Source of the DNA: Mytilus galloprovincialis
Lineage: Eukaryota; Mollusca; Bivalvia; Mytilida; Mytilidae
NCBI RefSeq assembly: GCF_965363235.1
Contig: NC_134841.1
Coordinates: 30,533,440-30,597,439 of the forward strand
DNA length: 64,000 bases
Direction: 5' to 3'
The notes below the pieces were generated by a model. That model was given only the letters and a program-made list of their open reading frames with translations. It made no database searches and had not been told where the DNA came from. Position numbers and translations under genes: made by a program. Shown here one piece after another: positions 34,547-45,340 of the stretch. Position 1 is the stretch's first letter, and each line of letters opens with the position of its first letter.

Positions 34547-34756
34547 GACAACATTCACCAATTCAAACAACAGTGTAAAGTTTGTAGTTGTTTAGACAAA
34601 CTCAATGAAATTACTGATCCGACGAATATTATATTATGTAGAGATCAAAGACTATGTGTCGCTGGTAAGTTGAAACAGACTTATCGTGACTGTCAACCAA
34701 TTCGTGATGGTAACACTTTTGTAGTGTCGATAGATATAAGCCAAACTTCCTCGTAA
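34547..34756 (+). other. Cysteine-rich open frame, unidentified
   Basis: A stop-to-stop frame of about 69 codons, without a good ATG, reads HQFKQQCKVCSCLDKLNEIT, then DPTNIILCRDQRLCVAG, then KLKQTYRDCQPIRDG, and ends at TAA 34754-34756. Six cysteines (CxxCxC, then single C) and ordinary composition make it look coding. The G|GTAAGT at 34662 could be a donor after VAG. I do not recognise the family. It may be an exon fragment, a decayed gene piece or part of a repeat between the two C1q loci. Confidence 0.3.
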
Positions 34757-35309
34757 ATATGTTGGAGCAGTTTTCGTTTAGATTGCACACCGCTTCTATA
34801 CTATTAAACGAGAAGACCTCATTTTGGGTGTCGCTTCTCCTCTTTCCACAATAAATTAATCAACACGCCTCTGTGTCCTATAGGTATAGTGCATAGTCGC
34901 ATTTGTCATAAATTCATATGATTATTCAAATTGAGTTATTTCGGGAGAAAAACGAGAAAAAGTATCCGGATATTGTCCCGCCATTGGACGAAATTTTAAG
35001 TCAGATTAGACTTCCGGTTTGCGTTTTTCTATATACTTTGAACATACATATACAAAGAATAAAGTGTATTTTCAGAATTCTATCTGCTATCATTTTCAAG
35101 TTTACTATCAACGGCGGTCACAGAGTTTATTAAATAGAGAGGGTCTGTATACTATATCAATCACCACCATGGATCGATTAGTAAACTTAGAATTGAAAGT
35201 AAATACACTATATTTACAAGGAATGAATTTTCATAATATACAGATAAGCGCTAAAAATATTCATGTGAACTTTTGATACCTTTTCTGAAATTCTCCAGTC
35301 ATTAAATCT
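34757..35309. other. Unassigned, repeat-like
   Basis: The frame at 34918-35133 and its overlapping neighbour have no supporting signals. The sequence style (GACGAAATTTTAAGTCAGAT, then AGACTTCCGGTTTGCG) resembles dispersed mussel repeats I have met, but I cannot define ends. Confidence 0.3.
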
Positions 35310-35600
35310 TTTACAAAAAAAAGAAGATGTGGTATGATTGCCATGTCGAGACAATTCTCCACAAGAGACCAATATGACACAGAAATTAACAACTATTATA
35401 GGTCACCGTACGACCTTCAACAACGAGCAAAGCACATACCGCATACTCAGCTTTAAAAGGCCATGAACTGACAATGTAAAGAAAACTAGCGGCCTTATTT
35501 ATGTACAAAAAATGAACGAAAAACAAATAAGTTACACATAAACAAACGACAACCAGTACTGAATTACAGGCTCCTTACTTAAATGTCCATAACATACTAA
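35310..35600 (+). repeat. Family B copy, plus sense
   Basis: AAGAAGATGTGGTATGATTG, then GGTCACCGTACGACC, then AACAAACGACAACC and ACTGAATTACAGGCTCC. Confidence 0.8.
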
Positions 35601-36784
35601 ATGTATGTTCATATTGAAATTGATAGAAAACCAAAAATTGGGAATTTGGAAATAAAGGAGGAGGGATAAAAAAAAAACATTTTTCTGTCCCCAATAAGCT
35701 ATGACTTAATTATGACACTTTTGCTGAAATTCCCCAGTCATTCAATTTTTTACAAAATTCTTCCAACAACACTTTACATACTTTAAACTACGCTCTGAAT
35801 GCCCGCGATTTCGCGGGTGTGTTCTAGTTGTTTAATAAAGTATAACAATAATACCGAACTCCAAGAAAAATTAAAAAGGTGAAATTTATAAAAAGAAAAT
35901 GACAAAATCAAACGCTTTAAATAAAAAATAAACTGACATATTCATGCCTTGGAGCAGAAAATATGTCAGTTTATATAGTTTTAATAACGCGATCGCAATG
36001 TATCAAAAAAGATATGTTAGCGCAAAACGAAGGGGCAGATGGTTCATCCAAACATACTGGAGCTATTTTACTTGACGTGTGATTTATAAAAAAAAAACAT
36101 AAATCTTAAATTTGAAGGTAAAGTCCCATAACTCTGGAATAAAATAAATTCCAATGAGCTAGTAAAGTTTAGAGAAAACTTATAGTATGCATACTCTAAA
36201 AATGTGCAATACGTGAAAACTAGTCTTACAGAATAGAATAGAATATTGTTATTTCCCGAAATTGCAGGGCCCACGAAGGGCATAAATCAGTTACAATTAA
36301 AAACATCACAGTATACATCAGGGCTACATATATGACGGCTAAAGTCGCATTACTCTGGAACGGTATTCAAAATAAGTTTTAGAAAATCAAGAGAGTGTCT
36401 ATCAACCCCAACAAATAGCAAACAGTCTAAGTAAATAGATCAGAGCAAACACACGTTAGTTTGGGATCTGAGAAAAAAAATCGTCTTTCTTATCTATTAA
36501 CACAATTTTCAAAATCGAATGGGAACTTTCTTCTGTCAACCGTCCAAAGATAATTGTTGACAACTAAAGCCGATGATAAATAGAAAATGAAACAATTCAT
36601 AAAAAAATTTAGTCACTTCAACCTATGTTTACAAAACTTTCAAAAAAAAATCTGTTCGTAAATTCTACAACATTTTACATAATATAGAATACTTATCTTT
36701 GAGACACTTGAGGAAAATTAAGTTTTAATTTTAACTATTGTTTCCCTATATAATGTATATATAGGCTCCATCCACCACTCAAGG
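35601..36784. other. Intergenic, no gene recognised
   Basis: At 35790-35830 GCCCGCGATTTCGCGGGTGT, continuing GTTCTAG, is the end of the same repeat whose start is at 18643. The remainder is AT-rich and unassigned. Confidence 0.4.
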
Positions 36785-36995
36785 GTGTAATTTGTTGCTG
36801 TTTTATATATTTGTTTTTCGTTCATTATTTTGTATATTAGTTAGGCCGTTAGTTCTCTTGTTTGAATGGTTTTACATTTGACATTTCGGGGCCTTTTATA
36901 GCTGTCATTGCGATATTGGCTTTGCACATTGTTGAAGGCCACCTTACGGTGACCTATAATTGTTGAATTCTGTGTCATTAGGTATCCTGTGAAAA
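36785..36995 (-). repeat. Family B copy, minus sense, partial
   Basis: Reads TTGTTTTTCGTTCATTA, then TTAGGCCGTTAG, then CGGGGCCTTTTATAGCTG, then CCTTACGGTGACC. It lies about 160 bp upstream of the C1q start codon. Confidence 0.75.
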
Positions 36996-37155
36996 GTTTT
37001 CTAAGTGGTGATCATAATTTGAAATACAATTGTGCAAGGTCCCATATGAAGCTTGGATGTTTTCCCATCTCGATTCGAAGATAAGATTTGTCAAATAGTA
37101 CGTGTTTTATCTTGAATGCACTAAGAATCTTACATATTCAAAACTACCTATAGAA

Positions 37156-39046
37156 ATGGACACTTCGTATGTGTATTATAAGCTTTTTCTTCTAATTTTG
37201 ATATTACATGCGACTTACTCAGACACCATAGTGGCTAGGCTGCAGAAACTAGAACAATATGCAGCTTCTCAAAACGAAAAGACCACTTCATTGGAAAATA
37301 TCATCAGGCACCTAGAAAATACCGTCAGACACCTTGAAAAAGAAAACAGTGAATTGCAGTCGGTCCAAAACACGCACCTATTAACTAAAAGAAGGGCTCG
37401 GGATCAGTTAAATGCGAAAGATGCACGGAGACTCTTGTTAGGTAAGTTGGAATTTTCTGTCGGTGATATAATAGAAAAGGGAGAATACAACGTAGGAGTT
37501 CATGCCATTTAATAACACATAAACACTAAAACATTAACAAAAAAAACCACAAAATATTGAAAACCGGTACAAACAAAATTAACGCTACTATTGTAACAAG
37601 AAGAGGATATACACCAGGATCAGTTCGACGTTAAATGCAGACTCTTGTAATGCAATATTCCGCTTTAATTAATGTTTGAAACATTTTTTTGTCAAAATCG
37701 TAGTTAATATTTAAACAGGAAAATGTGATAAACGATTGCTAATGAAACAACATTCCACAAGAGACCATATGTTAAAGAAGTTAACAACTATGGGTCATCG
37801 TATGGCTAAGCCTTTAACCATGAGCAAAACGTATACCGCAAAGTCAGCTATAAAAGACCCCGAAATAGCAGTTTTTAAAACAATTCAAACGAGAAAACTA
37901 ACTGCCTGACTAAGATACATAACCAGGAAGAAACAAAAAATGAAATACAGCATCAAACAACAACTACTGAATAACAGTCTTCGGACTTAGGACAGGCACA
38001 TACAAAATATGGTGGGGTTAAACAAGTTTGCTGGTGCCATATCCCCCCTTACCTGGGACATTGTTTTTTCAGTATAACACAAGAACAAACTATAAAAATC
38101 TGTTAAAAAACTGGCCTTAACTCATCGATACAAAGCAGAAAAACATCTAACAACAACTCAGACCGGACGTAGGAGGGTATTTATACACCCCAAAAGAAAA
38201 AGACGACGTGCAGATCTGAGAGTACTCGTAGCTACTGACAGCTAGCACACGCAAAAAAAAAATACTAATATGTAAAGCATGCATCTATAAGACTTATTCA
38301 TACAACAAACTATTGATTCAGCGTAATCAATGACCCTTTATGCTTTTTTTCCCTCTGATAGATTGGTACAGAAACTATCTTGTATCTTGTAAAATCATAA
38401 CAAAATTTCAAATGTGTTACAGAAAAATTATGAATTTCCAAAGCAAAATAATAAATGTAGTAATGGTAAGATAAAGCAGTGAACGCACTGTGCTTTAGGG
38501 TTTCTGTGCAATTTTGAAATTTTATGTGTCATGAATTATCCCGTATTCTAGCTTTCCGTTAAAAGTTCAAGATATTTTAACATTCGAACAGACATTTGAC
38601 TCACTTGTACATCTATTTACTTTTTATATGTTGCAGATGGACCATCAAATGGACAGTATGCTTTCTATGCGTTTATGTCACGTGACGAACCGGAACCTGG
38701 AGGACACCATCTTCTCGTATACGACAATGTCAAGACTAATGTAGGAAATGCGTATAACAATTTTACTGGTATATTCACAGTTCCTCGTTCAGGTCTCTAC
38801 TCGTTTACCTGGTCTACTAGAGTCGCATGTCATAAGGCACACACAACTGAATTAGTAATCAACACGAGGATTCTTGGCAGTACATACGTTTTCTGTGGCT
38901 ACAATACCGTGACTGGACATGCTGTCATCTCTGCTACCCAAGGTGAAGCTGTTTTCATTCGGACTCATCTGACTTCACCGGGACAAGGTGCGATAAAAAG
39001 TGATGAATTCGGTAGATCAGCATTTTCTGGATTCATGATTGTCTAA
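37156..39046 (+). CDS. C1QDC: Secreted C1q-domain-containing protein, complete two-exon gene
   Basis: Exon 1 is 37156-37441 and exon 2 is 38637-39046 (stop included). The donor is G|GTAAGT, the acceptor is GTTGCAG, the junction is phase 1, and the product is 231 residues. Residues 1-22 are a signal peptide (KLFLLILILHATYS). Residues about 25-72 form a coiled coil (VARLQKLEQY, LENIIRHLENTVRHLEKE) for oligomerisation, then a basic stretch (TKRRARDQL). Residues about 102-231 are the C1q domain (YAFYAFMSRD, GIFTVPRSGLYSFTW, GRSAFSGFMIV). C1q-domain proteins of bivalves are extracellular pattern-recognition molecules of haemolymph. I chose the ATG at 37156 because the upstream frame opens only with a GTG and adds residues before a good signal peptide. 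AATAAA lies at 39132-39137. The 1.2-kb intron holds a family B copy. All C1q landmarks and splice sites look intact. Confidence 0.9.
37700..38060 (+). repeat. Family B copy inside the C1q intron
   Basis: ATTCCACAAGAGACCATATG, then GGGTCATCGTATGGC, then CCGCAAAGTCAGCTATAAAA, then GGACAGGCACATAC and GTGGGGTTAAAC. Diverged from the other copies. Confidence 0.7.
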
Positions 39047-40039
39047 AGAAGCTAAGACATTCCAATAACTAACTTAATCCTGTATAGTTAAGATAAAATG
39101 GAAGAAAGGGTAAATTAACTTATTCGGGAAAAATAAAGTATTAAAATATATATATATTTTTTATCTTTTGTATACAATTCCTAGAAGAACAATAGTTCTG
39201 GAAACAAATTACCTATGCCAGCCTAATCTTTGTGAGCCCAATAAATAACATATTAAAATTTATGGATAATTTTTGTTTCAGAGACAAGTGCTTGCAATTA
39301 TACTGCGGAAATGTATCACAAGGAACGTTTTAATTAAGTCTCATAATACAGAAATAATGTCCTTTTCTTGATTTTGGATATTTCTAAGGACGGAAAAATC
39401 GTCTCTTGTCGAAAATTCTTGAATACAATTTCATATGTAAAATTGGAATACATGTATAGAAATCTAGAAAAGAACAATTATTGGTGTTTGTATTAGATGT
39501 ATTTAATTTAAGTTTCCTTGCGTGAATTTTCAGGGTACAATTGGAAAATTCTTAATTGTTTAAAGCTAAACAGCAAGAAAACGGTCTGTGTTGTCGTTTA
39601 TCAAGTAAATGTAGTTTAGACGGATCTTTACTGAGTTTGGTAATAAAGTGTGATGTATAACAATACAGGAACAAGTTTGTTTTTAAAGGAGCGCAAGTGA
39701 TACCCATAAAAATGCCTTGAGGAAAAAACAAAATGTAAAGGAGCTGTTCTAATTTGGACGTCACAGTGATACCTTCAATACCAAACATATAATCTTACCT
39801 CATTGTGTGTTCAAGACGGCCCCAGCACTGTGTTGTGCGGGACTATTTGACAAATATTAGGATACAACTGTGAATTGCAGTTCACAGATCACTGCGTGTT
39901 AATTGGTATTATTTTCATGGTTTGATTTGCTGTTTTTCTGATACTATAAAATGTAGGTCAACAATCTGTGTGTTTCTTCTTTGTATCGAGCATCTGATGA
40001 GCTAAGCCCTTTTCGACTGATTTTTATAGTTTGTTCTTA
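39047..40039. other. 3' flank of the C1q gene, unassigned
   Basis: Contains the C1q polyadenylation signal at 39132-39137 and a TA run near 39150-39160. No other feature is recognised. Confidence 0.4.
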
Positions 40040-40660
40040 TGGTGTACTGCTAAACCACTGTTCCAGGTTAGGGGAGGGTAGGCGCCTTCAAATTATTTTA
40101 ACCCCATCACAATCTATGTGTGCCTGTTCAGATAAGGATGTAGTTGGATGGTTGTCGAGTTTTTGCTGTTTCTAATATTTGTTTTTCTTTTATTGTTCTG
40201 CATAGTTTATTTTTATGTTGAACCGTTACACCACTGTTCCAGATAATATGAAGGTTTTCGCGCCACCACATTCGGTTTGCCACTGTCCCAAGTCAGGAGC
40301 CTGTAATTCAATAGTTGTCGTTTGTTGCCGTGTAACCTATTTGTTTTTCGATCATTATTTTGAACATATATTGGGCCATTAGTTTTCTTGAATTATCACA
40401 AGTTTAACATTGGTCATTACAGGGTCCTTTCATCTTTGTAGCCCATATCATAACTGTATGATATGGGCTTTGCTCATTGTTGAATGCTGTATGGTGACCT
40501 ATAGTTGTTAATGTCTGTGTCATTTTGGTCTCTTGTGGACAGTTGTCTCATTGGCAATCATACCACATCTTCTTTTTTATATATAGTTGAAAATTTCTGT
40601 GTCATTTGGTCTCTTGTGGAGAGTTGTCTCATTGGTTATTATACCACATCTTATTATTAT
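40040..40660 (-). repeat. Two or three overlapping family B copies, minus sense
   Basis: AAACCACTGTTCCAGGTTAG near 40051 and ACCACTGTTCCAGATAATAT near 40230 show a duplicated 5' part. TTGGTCTCTTGTGGACAGTT near 40527 and GGTCTCTTGTGGAGAGTT near 40609 show a duplicated 3' part, both leading to CATACCACATCTT. Confidence 0.75.
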
Positions 40661-40859
40661 TGTATGTCTGGTGTATTGACTTATACAAGCAAGTCGTGGC
40701 AGCTTTTTTTTTAAATAGCGAGATATTGAAAGCAGCAAAATTAATTGACAAGATAGATTTATACAAATAAGTCAAAATTGTCTAACTTAAAACGCTAGTA
40801 CCAAACGGATGAAAGAACAATTTTAGGTATAGGTCAATATTTACTGCAAGGATTCGACT

Positions 40860-41755
40860 AACAATTTTTATCATGTTGATTGTTTGCAGATGCCTCGATC
40901 TACACGATCTAGTATAGTTTTTTTAAAAGAAATCATTTGATTCTTTGTAGATGCAAGAAAATACCAATCAACAAAAATATTTCTAATCTTGTAATTCAAA
41001 GGCAATAACTCCTTTCAGAATTCGTTTGACAATCTTGATTACCGTTATGTTGACTTGTGTGCTGCTTACCGTTTCCCATATTATGCATATCAATTCTTCG
41101 TTTCAACATTATTCCCTCCTCGCAATGAAATTGGTAAATTTCTTTATTCAGTGACGATAGCTACTATCATGACTATAAGAGTCGACTGAACATTTTGGTC
41201 GTCGTAGATCATTTCTTGATGATATTTGTCTTTTTTTATAGTTTCCTCCTATCTTTGATAATCAAACAAAATTAGATTAACCTTTATCAGGGAAGCTCAA
41301 ACCACAACATTTGAAAGCCATGAATATATAAAACTAAAACACATGAGCTATATAACCTAAAGGGACCATAATAAAGCCAATTTATCCAAGGTAAACAAAA
41401 ATGAAAACAACACGTTAAAGTCTAAACATCGGCGTTTAGAAGCAACAATGAGTCGTCCGATACTAAGTAGTTAGATCTCGACATTCGGATCATAGTGTTA
41501 TCTTCTATGGTTTCCAATTCATAAGCCTATTACATGTTATCCATATGAACTATTTTTAGCCATGGGGCCATTTTGGTTGCTTTAAGTGCAGGAACAAAAA
41601 TCAAAAACATTTTATTTCAAATATCTGAATACTCATCCCGTTCAAGTTTAATTTAAATTTGTCCATTGGTTCCCGAGATATTAGAGAAAAGAATTTATGA
41701 CGGACGATGACGACAGACACCAAATAATGTCAATAGCTCACCTGGTCCTTAAAAA
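40860..41755 (+). repeat. Family A copy, old and degraded
   Basis: AAAGGCAATAACTCCTTTC, then GTTATGTTGACTTGT, then TAGCCATGGGGCCATTTTGG, then GGACGATGACGACAGACACC and AATAGCTCACC. It ends just downstream of the ZBED-like gene. Confidence 0.6.
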
Positions 41756-42046
41756 ATTATTTTCGACCGAGCAACACTTACATATACATTGTATTTAATT
41801 ACCGAACACGTATGTATTTCTTGACATGAAATAATCTGATTAGATTTATACACAATTAAATTATGTTCGAACACTACATGCATTTTGACATGGGAAAATA
41901 CAACAAAAATGTGTGATTCTTAGATTTTTTTTATAACGTGAATAATAAATGCATAATCAACATAACAATTCAAACTCATAAACCGAACCCAAACATTGCG
42001 TACTGAGAGTCAAATTCGACTGCTGTAAGGAACTTCTTAAACATGA

Positions 42047-43987
42047 TTACCGGCCGTAATAATTGTGATGGAGAAACAATAGTTTATCGACCGTTTCTGG
42101 AGATAATTTGGCATTTTTCACTGTATTGTTTTCACTAACACTGAAATTGTTCATGCAAAGATAACGTCGGGCTAAGCGGGATAATGTCGGATATAAATTT
42201 TCTCTGCTGGACCACCACTGTAGGGGAGGTGTAGAGACTTGTTGTGTGGATATGTAATGGTCTATTTCAACCAAAACTTTCTCTTCTTTGTCGCTGCCTT
42301 TATCCACCGGATTGTCTTTGCAGACGACATCAGCTAGCCAATCATCTGTCCCATTCCGATTTTCCTGATGGTCCAGCTTTTGCCTCTTTTCCATCGGTTC
42401 GATCCGGATCACATCTCCAGATTCTTCCACGACGATGATTTCGCCGTCATATGAACCATTTGTCCGATTTCGTTCGCGGTACATTTCTGTTGCTACCGTG
42501 CCGAGAAGCTCTCTTGCCTGTGTCTTCTCAGTTGTTTCTACAAATTGTAAGTCCTTATAGCGGGGATCTAACAAAGAGCTAATAAGGAGGAATTTTCTGA
42601 CAGCTGTCGAATTAAAAGGTGTTGAAATAGATGACCACGTTGCTTTCTTTAAAACTTTAATGAACTCTGAATCTGATTTCTTTGAAGCAAGTGCCATTTC
42701 TAACTTTCTCAGTATTGGTAAGATCATGGAAGATATTACGCTCGAATTGTCACTAAGTAACTTGTATGCTTTCTGTATCGGCGACAACACGGCTTCCATG
42801 TCAGAAATCTCTTGCCATCTCTCATCTGTAAGGTTCAATTTTGAGTCCATATCTGTTGTCTTAAACGATTGTTTATTTTCGATGATGCATGATATAACGG
42901 AGTTAAATGCTGTCCAAGAGAAAGTTTTTGCTTCAATTTCCTTGTAATCCTTGATTATCTCGAACATTTTCCCATACAAATCAGCGGGAGATTTATCTTG
43001 TAAAATTTGACCTATTATCAAGATAACCTGCTCGATGACAGATTTGGTCACGGTTTGGTTTTTCATTAAATTTTCGCCAGCTGTTAGGAGACCAGTAGTA
43101 CAACTCGGCATGTTGACCAGACGTAACGATGTAATAGCTTTCTGTATTACGTTTGACCCATCATTTAGTAATGTTGTGGAACTTTTAATCTCCCATTCCT
43201 CACACGTAGCCTTAAATAGTCTCAGAAACACATCTTCGTTAATGACACTGTTCAATGAGACTGTTTTCAAAAGGAATGTTTTCATTTGCCATTGCGTGTT
43301 AATGAGCTGAACTGATATCGAGACAAACTTCTCGCCGGTAATCGATTCCCAGACTTCTGCTACCGTAATCACTTCATTCCCTGATATTTCCGAGGCGATC
43401 GATTTCTTTGTTTCAATGTAAAACTGATGAATTAAATTGCCAAATAAATATTCCTTATCTGGGACCACATACATAGGATCTGCTACTGCTATCATGGAAT
43501 AAAATGAAGTGCTCTCTACCACCGAAAGAGGCAATAAATGTTCAATAAAAAAGTTAACAATGGTATCATTTAGTTGTTGATGTTTTGATCGCTGACCTGA
43601 TTTATTATCATCGGTAGTACTAGAAGTAGTTTGAATATTACCTGCAGCTTTAATATCCTCCACAGTAGACTGAACAACGGAATCCACATACTTAAATTTG
43701 AAGTCCGGTGAAGCGTGCATCCAACTTTCATCTAAATCTTCAAATAATCCAGTATTTTCACGACGATGTTTGGTTAAATGACAATGAAGGTTCGTTGTAT
43801 TACCTGAGTATCTGATCCCCTGTCGACATATTTTACATACGGCTCGAGATTTATCTAATTCTCCGTCACTGCCTTTCTGAAATCCAAAATGATTCCACAC
43901 TGAGCTTTTGGATCGTCCAGGAAACTTATATATTTGTGGGTCTAATGTCAGGATATCGACTTCTTGTTCTTGTTTCATCGACATCAT
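42047..43987 (-). CDS. ZBED-like protein derived from a hAT transposase
   Basis: A single uninterrupted frame of 646 codons from the MMSMKQEQ start (the frame stays open to an upstream ATG at 44038, adding 17 poorly conserved residues). Near the N-terminus is a BED zinc finger: VWNHFGF, then CKIC, and HCHLTKH as the distal ligands. Then follow pieces of the hAT fold: LLNDGSNVIQKA, DERWQEISDMEAVLSPI, SSLLDPRYKDLQFV, and a C-terminal dimerisation stretch, QWWSSRENLYPTLSRLARRY and KLSPETVDKLLFL. Two hAT hallmarks are missing although the frame is open: the CxxH-type motif after the first Asp reads MPSCTTGLLTAGE, and the PSERVFSTAG block is absent between RYLC and KLSPE. No TIRs are evident nearby; family A borders it downstream. 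An intact frame with a lost catalytic core suggests a host gene of the ZBED kind (DNA-binding regulator) rather than an active transposon. Expression and function are unknown. Confidence 0.75.
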   Translation of the reverse strand: MMSMKQEQEVDILTLDPQIYKFPGRSKSSVWNHFGFQKGSDGELDKSRAVCKICRQGIRYSGNTTNLHCHLTKHRRENTGLFEDLDESWMHASPDFKFKYVDSVVQSTVEDIKAAGNIQTTSSTTDDNKSGQRSKHQQLNDTIVNFFIEHLLPLSVVESTSFYSMIAVADPMYVVPDKEYLFGNLIHQFYIETKKSIASEISGNEVITVAEVWESITGEKFVSISVQLINTQWQMKTFLLKTVSLNSVINEDVFLRLFKATCEEWEIKSSTTLLNDGSNVIQKAITSLRLVNMPSCTTGLLTAGENLMKNQTVTKSVIEQVILIIGQILQDKSPADLYGKMFEIIKDYKEIEAKTFSWTAFNSVISCIIENKQSFKTTDMDSKLNLTDERWQEISDMEAVLSPIQKAYKLLSDNSSVISSMILPILRKLEMALASKKSDSEFIKVLKKATWSSISTPFNSTAVRKFLLISSLLDPRYKDLQFVETTEKTQARELLGTVATEMYRERNRTNGSYDGEIIVVEESGDVIRIEPMEKRQKLDHQENRNGTDDWLADVVCKDNPVDKGSDKEEKVLVEIDHYISTQQVSTPPLQWWSSRENLYPTLSRLARRYLCMNNFSVSENNTVKNAKLSPETVDKLLFLHHNYYGR

Positions 43988-44038
43988 TCTTTGAAAATGG
44001 CATGAACATGCGCAGATGACGATATATCGGAAATACAC

Positions 44039-45137
44039 GTCTGCACAAACAAACCCTTATCGATTCGCCTGTATGACTTATCTCACAACAAACACGCTTT
44101 GCACTGAAAGTAGATCGGCATTTAATCACACAGTTCGATATGTGTACGATTACCTGAGGCTTATTGTGTCATTGATTTATCACATGTGTACATGACCTTT
44201 ATATTATCAACAAGTGTGTATGAAGAAAGCCGATTACAAAATGATAATAATCGCCCTAAATCAAGTTGACATTTTAAAATTATTTTTGTTGTATAAAAGT
44301 TTTGTTAAAAACACCTGCGCGTCTTTCTTCAATGATCGATTAGCACGTGAATAAGTAAACTACATGTCCATGATAGGTATTGACTTTTTTGTTATTTTTC
44401 TTGGACCACTTTTCAAACGATCTTCTGTCAAAATGTCTGTAGGGCGTTGTATTACACCTATAGATATCAAGGTTACTTACTAATATAACTTTCTGTAACA
44501 AAATCAAGCACTAATCGGTAAATTAGCTTTCGATGATCTTTGTTATTGATCTTTATTCATAGATGCTCATAGATGAGCGTTATAAATACTATTTTAAATA
44601 TTTACTTTAGTTGTATATGTCTCTGTTTTGGTCATGATAGATGATATCTTTGTTAGAATATCAATAGTTATAACCATGGTATAGACAATTACACATGGAT
44701 TTAAAATATATAATACTGATATATCATACTCAGTCTGAAACAACCATCATGATCAATCACGGTATAATTTCCTACAAAAAACCAAACACATTAAATAGAT
44801 GAATTTATACTGTGACAATAATATTACATTAATACTTTATTATTAAAAGCTTTTATTGAAGCCAAATTTTATGCAATTATCCCTCCATTTGATAAAAATC
44901 TTTTAAATATTTATTTAGGAATAAAATCGTTTTGAAAAAAAAATCGCATCCAGTTATCCGTATATATAGCGATTATTGGATGTTATGGAGGATTACGCAC
45001 CTTCCTTCCTAGAAATAAGTATACTCGATTGTTCTTCCCTTGTTGCCACACATTGTCAAGAATAATATTTATTGAGTGTCTGATTTACATACTCCTTAAA
45101 AAAAGAGGGGGGGGTCTTAAAAGTTACAAGTGCTTGC
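44039..45137. other. Upstream region of the ZBED-like gene, no repeat recognised
   Basis: About 1.1 kb of AT-rich sequence with no recognised exon, TIR or tandem repeat. It should contain the promoter of the minus-strand ZBED-like gene, but I cannot point to an element. Confidence 0.4.
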
Positions 45138-45340
45138 TTGCAAATTAAGCGTTGCAGTTTGGTTTTTGGTGGGGTTCGTGTTGCTTATTCTTTAGTTTTC
45201 TATGGTGTGTCATGTGAACTATTGTTTGTCTGTGTGTCTTTTTCATTTTTAGCCATGGCGTTGTCATGCAGTTTATTTTCGATTTATGAGTTTGACTGTC
45301 CCTCTGGTATCTTTCGTCCCTCTTTTGTAAACAATGCTGG
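45138..45340 (+). repeat. Family D repeat copy
   Basis: GTTCGTGTTGCTTATTCTTT, then TAGTTTTCTATGGTGTG, then AGCCATGGCGTTGTCATGCA, then TCGATTTATGAGTTTGACTG and CTGGTATCTTTCG. This wording recurs at 1633-1740, 13085-13215 and 63340-63480. The 130-codon frame over it is a repeat artefact. Confidence 0.7.
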
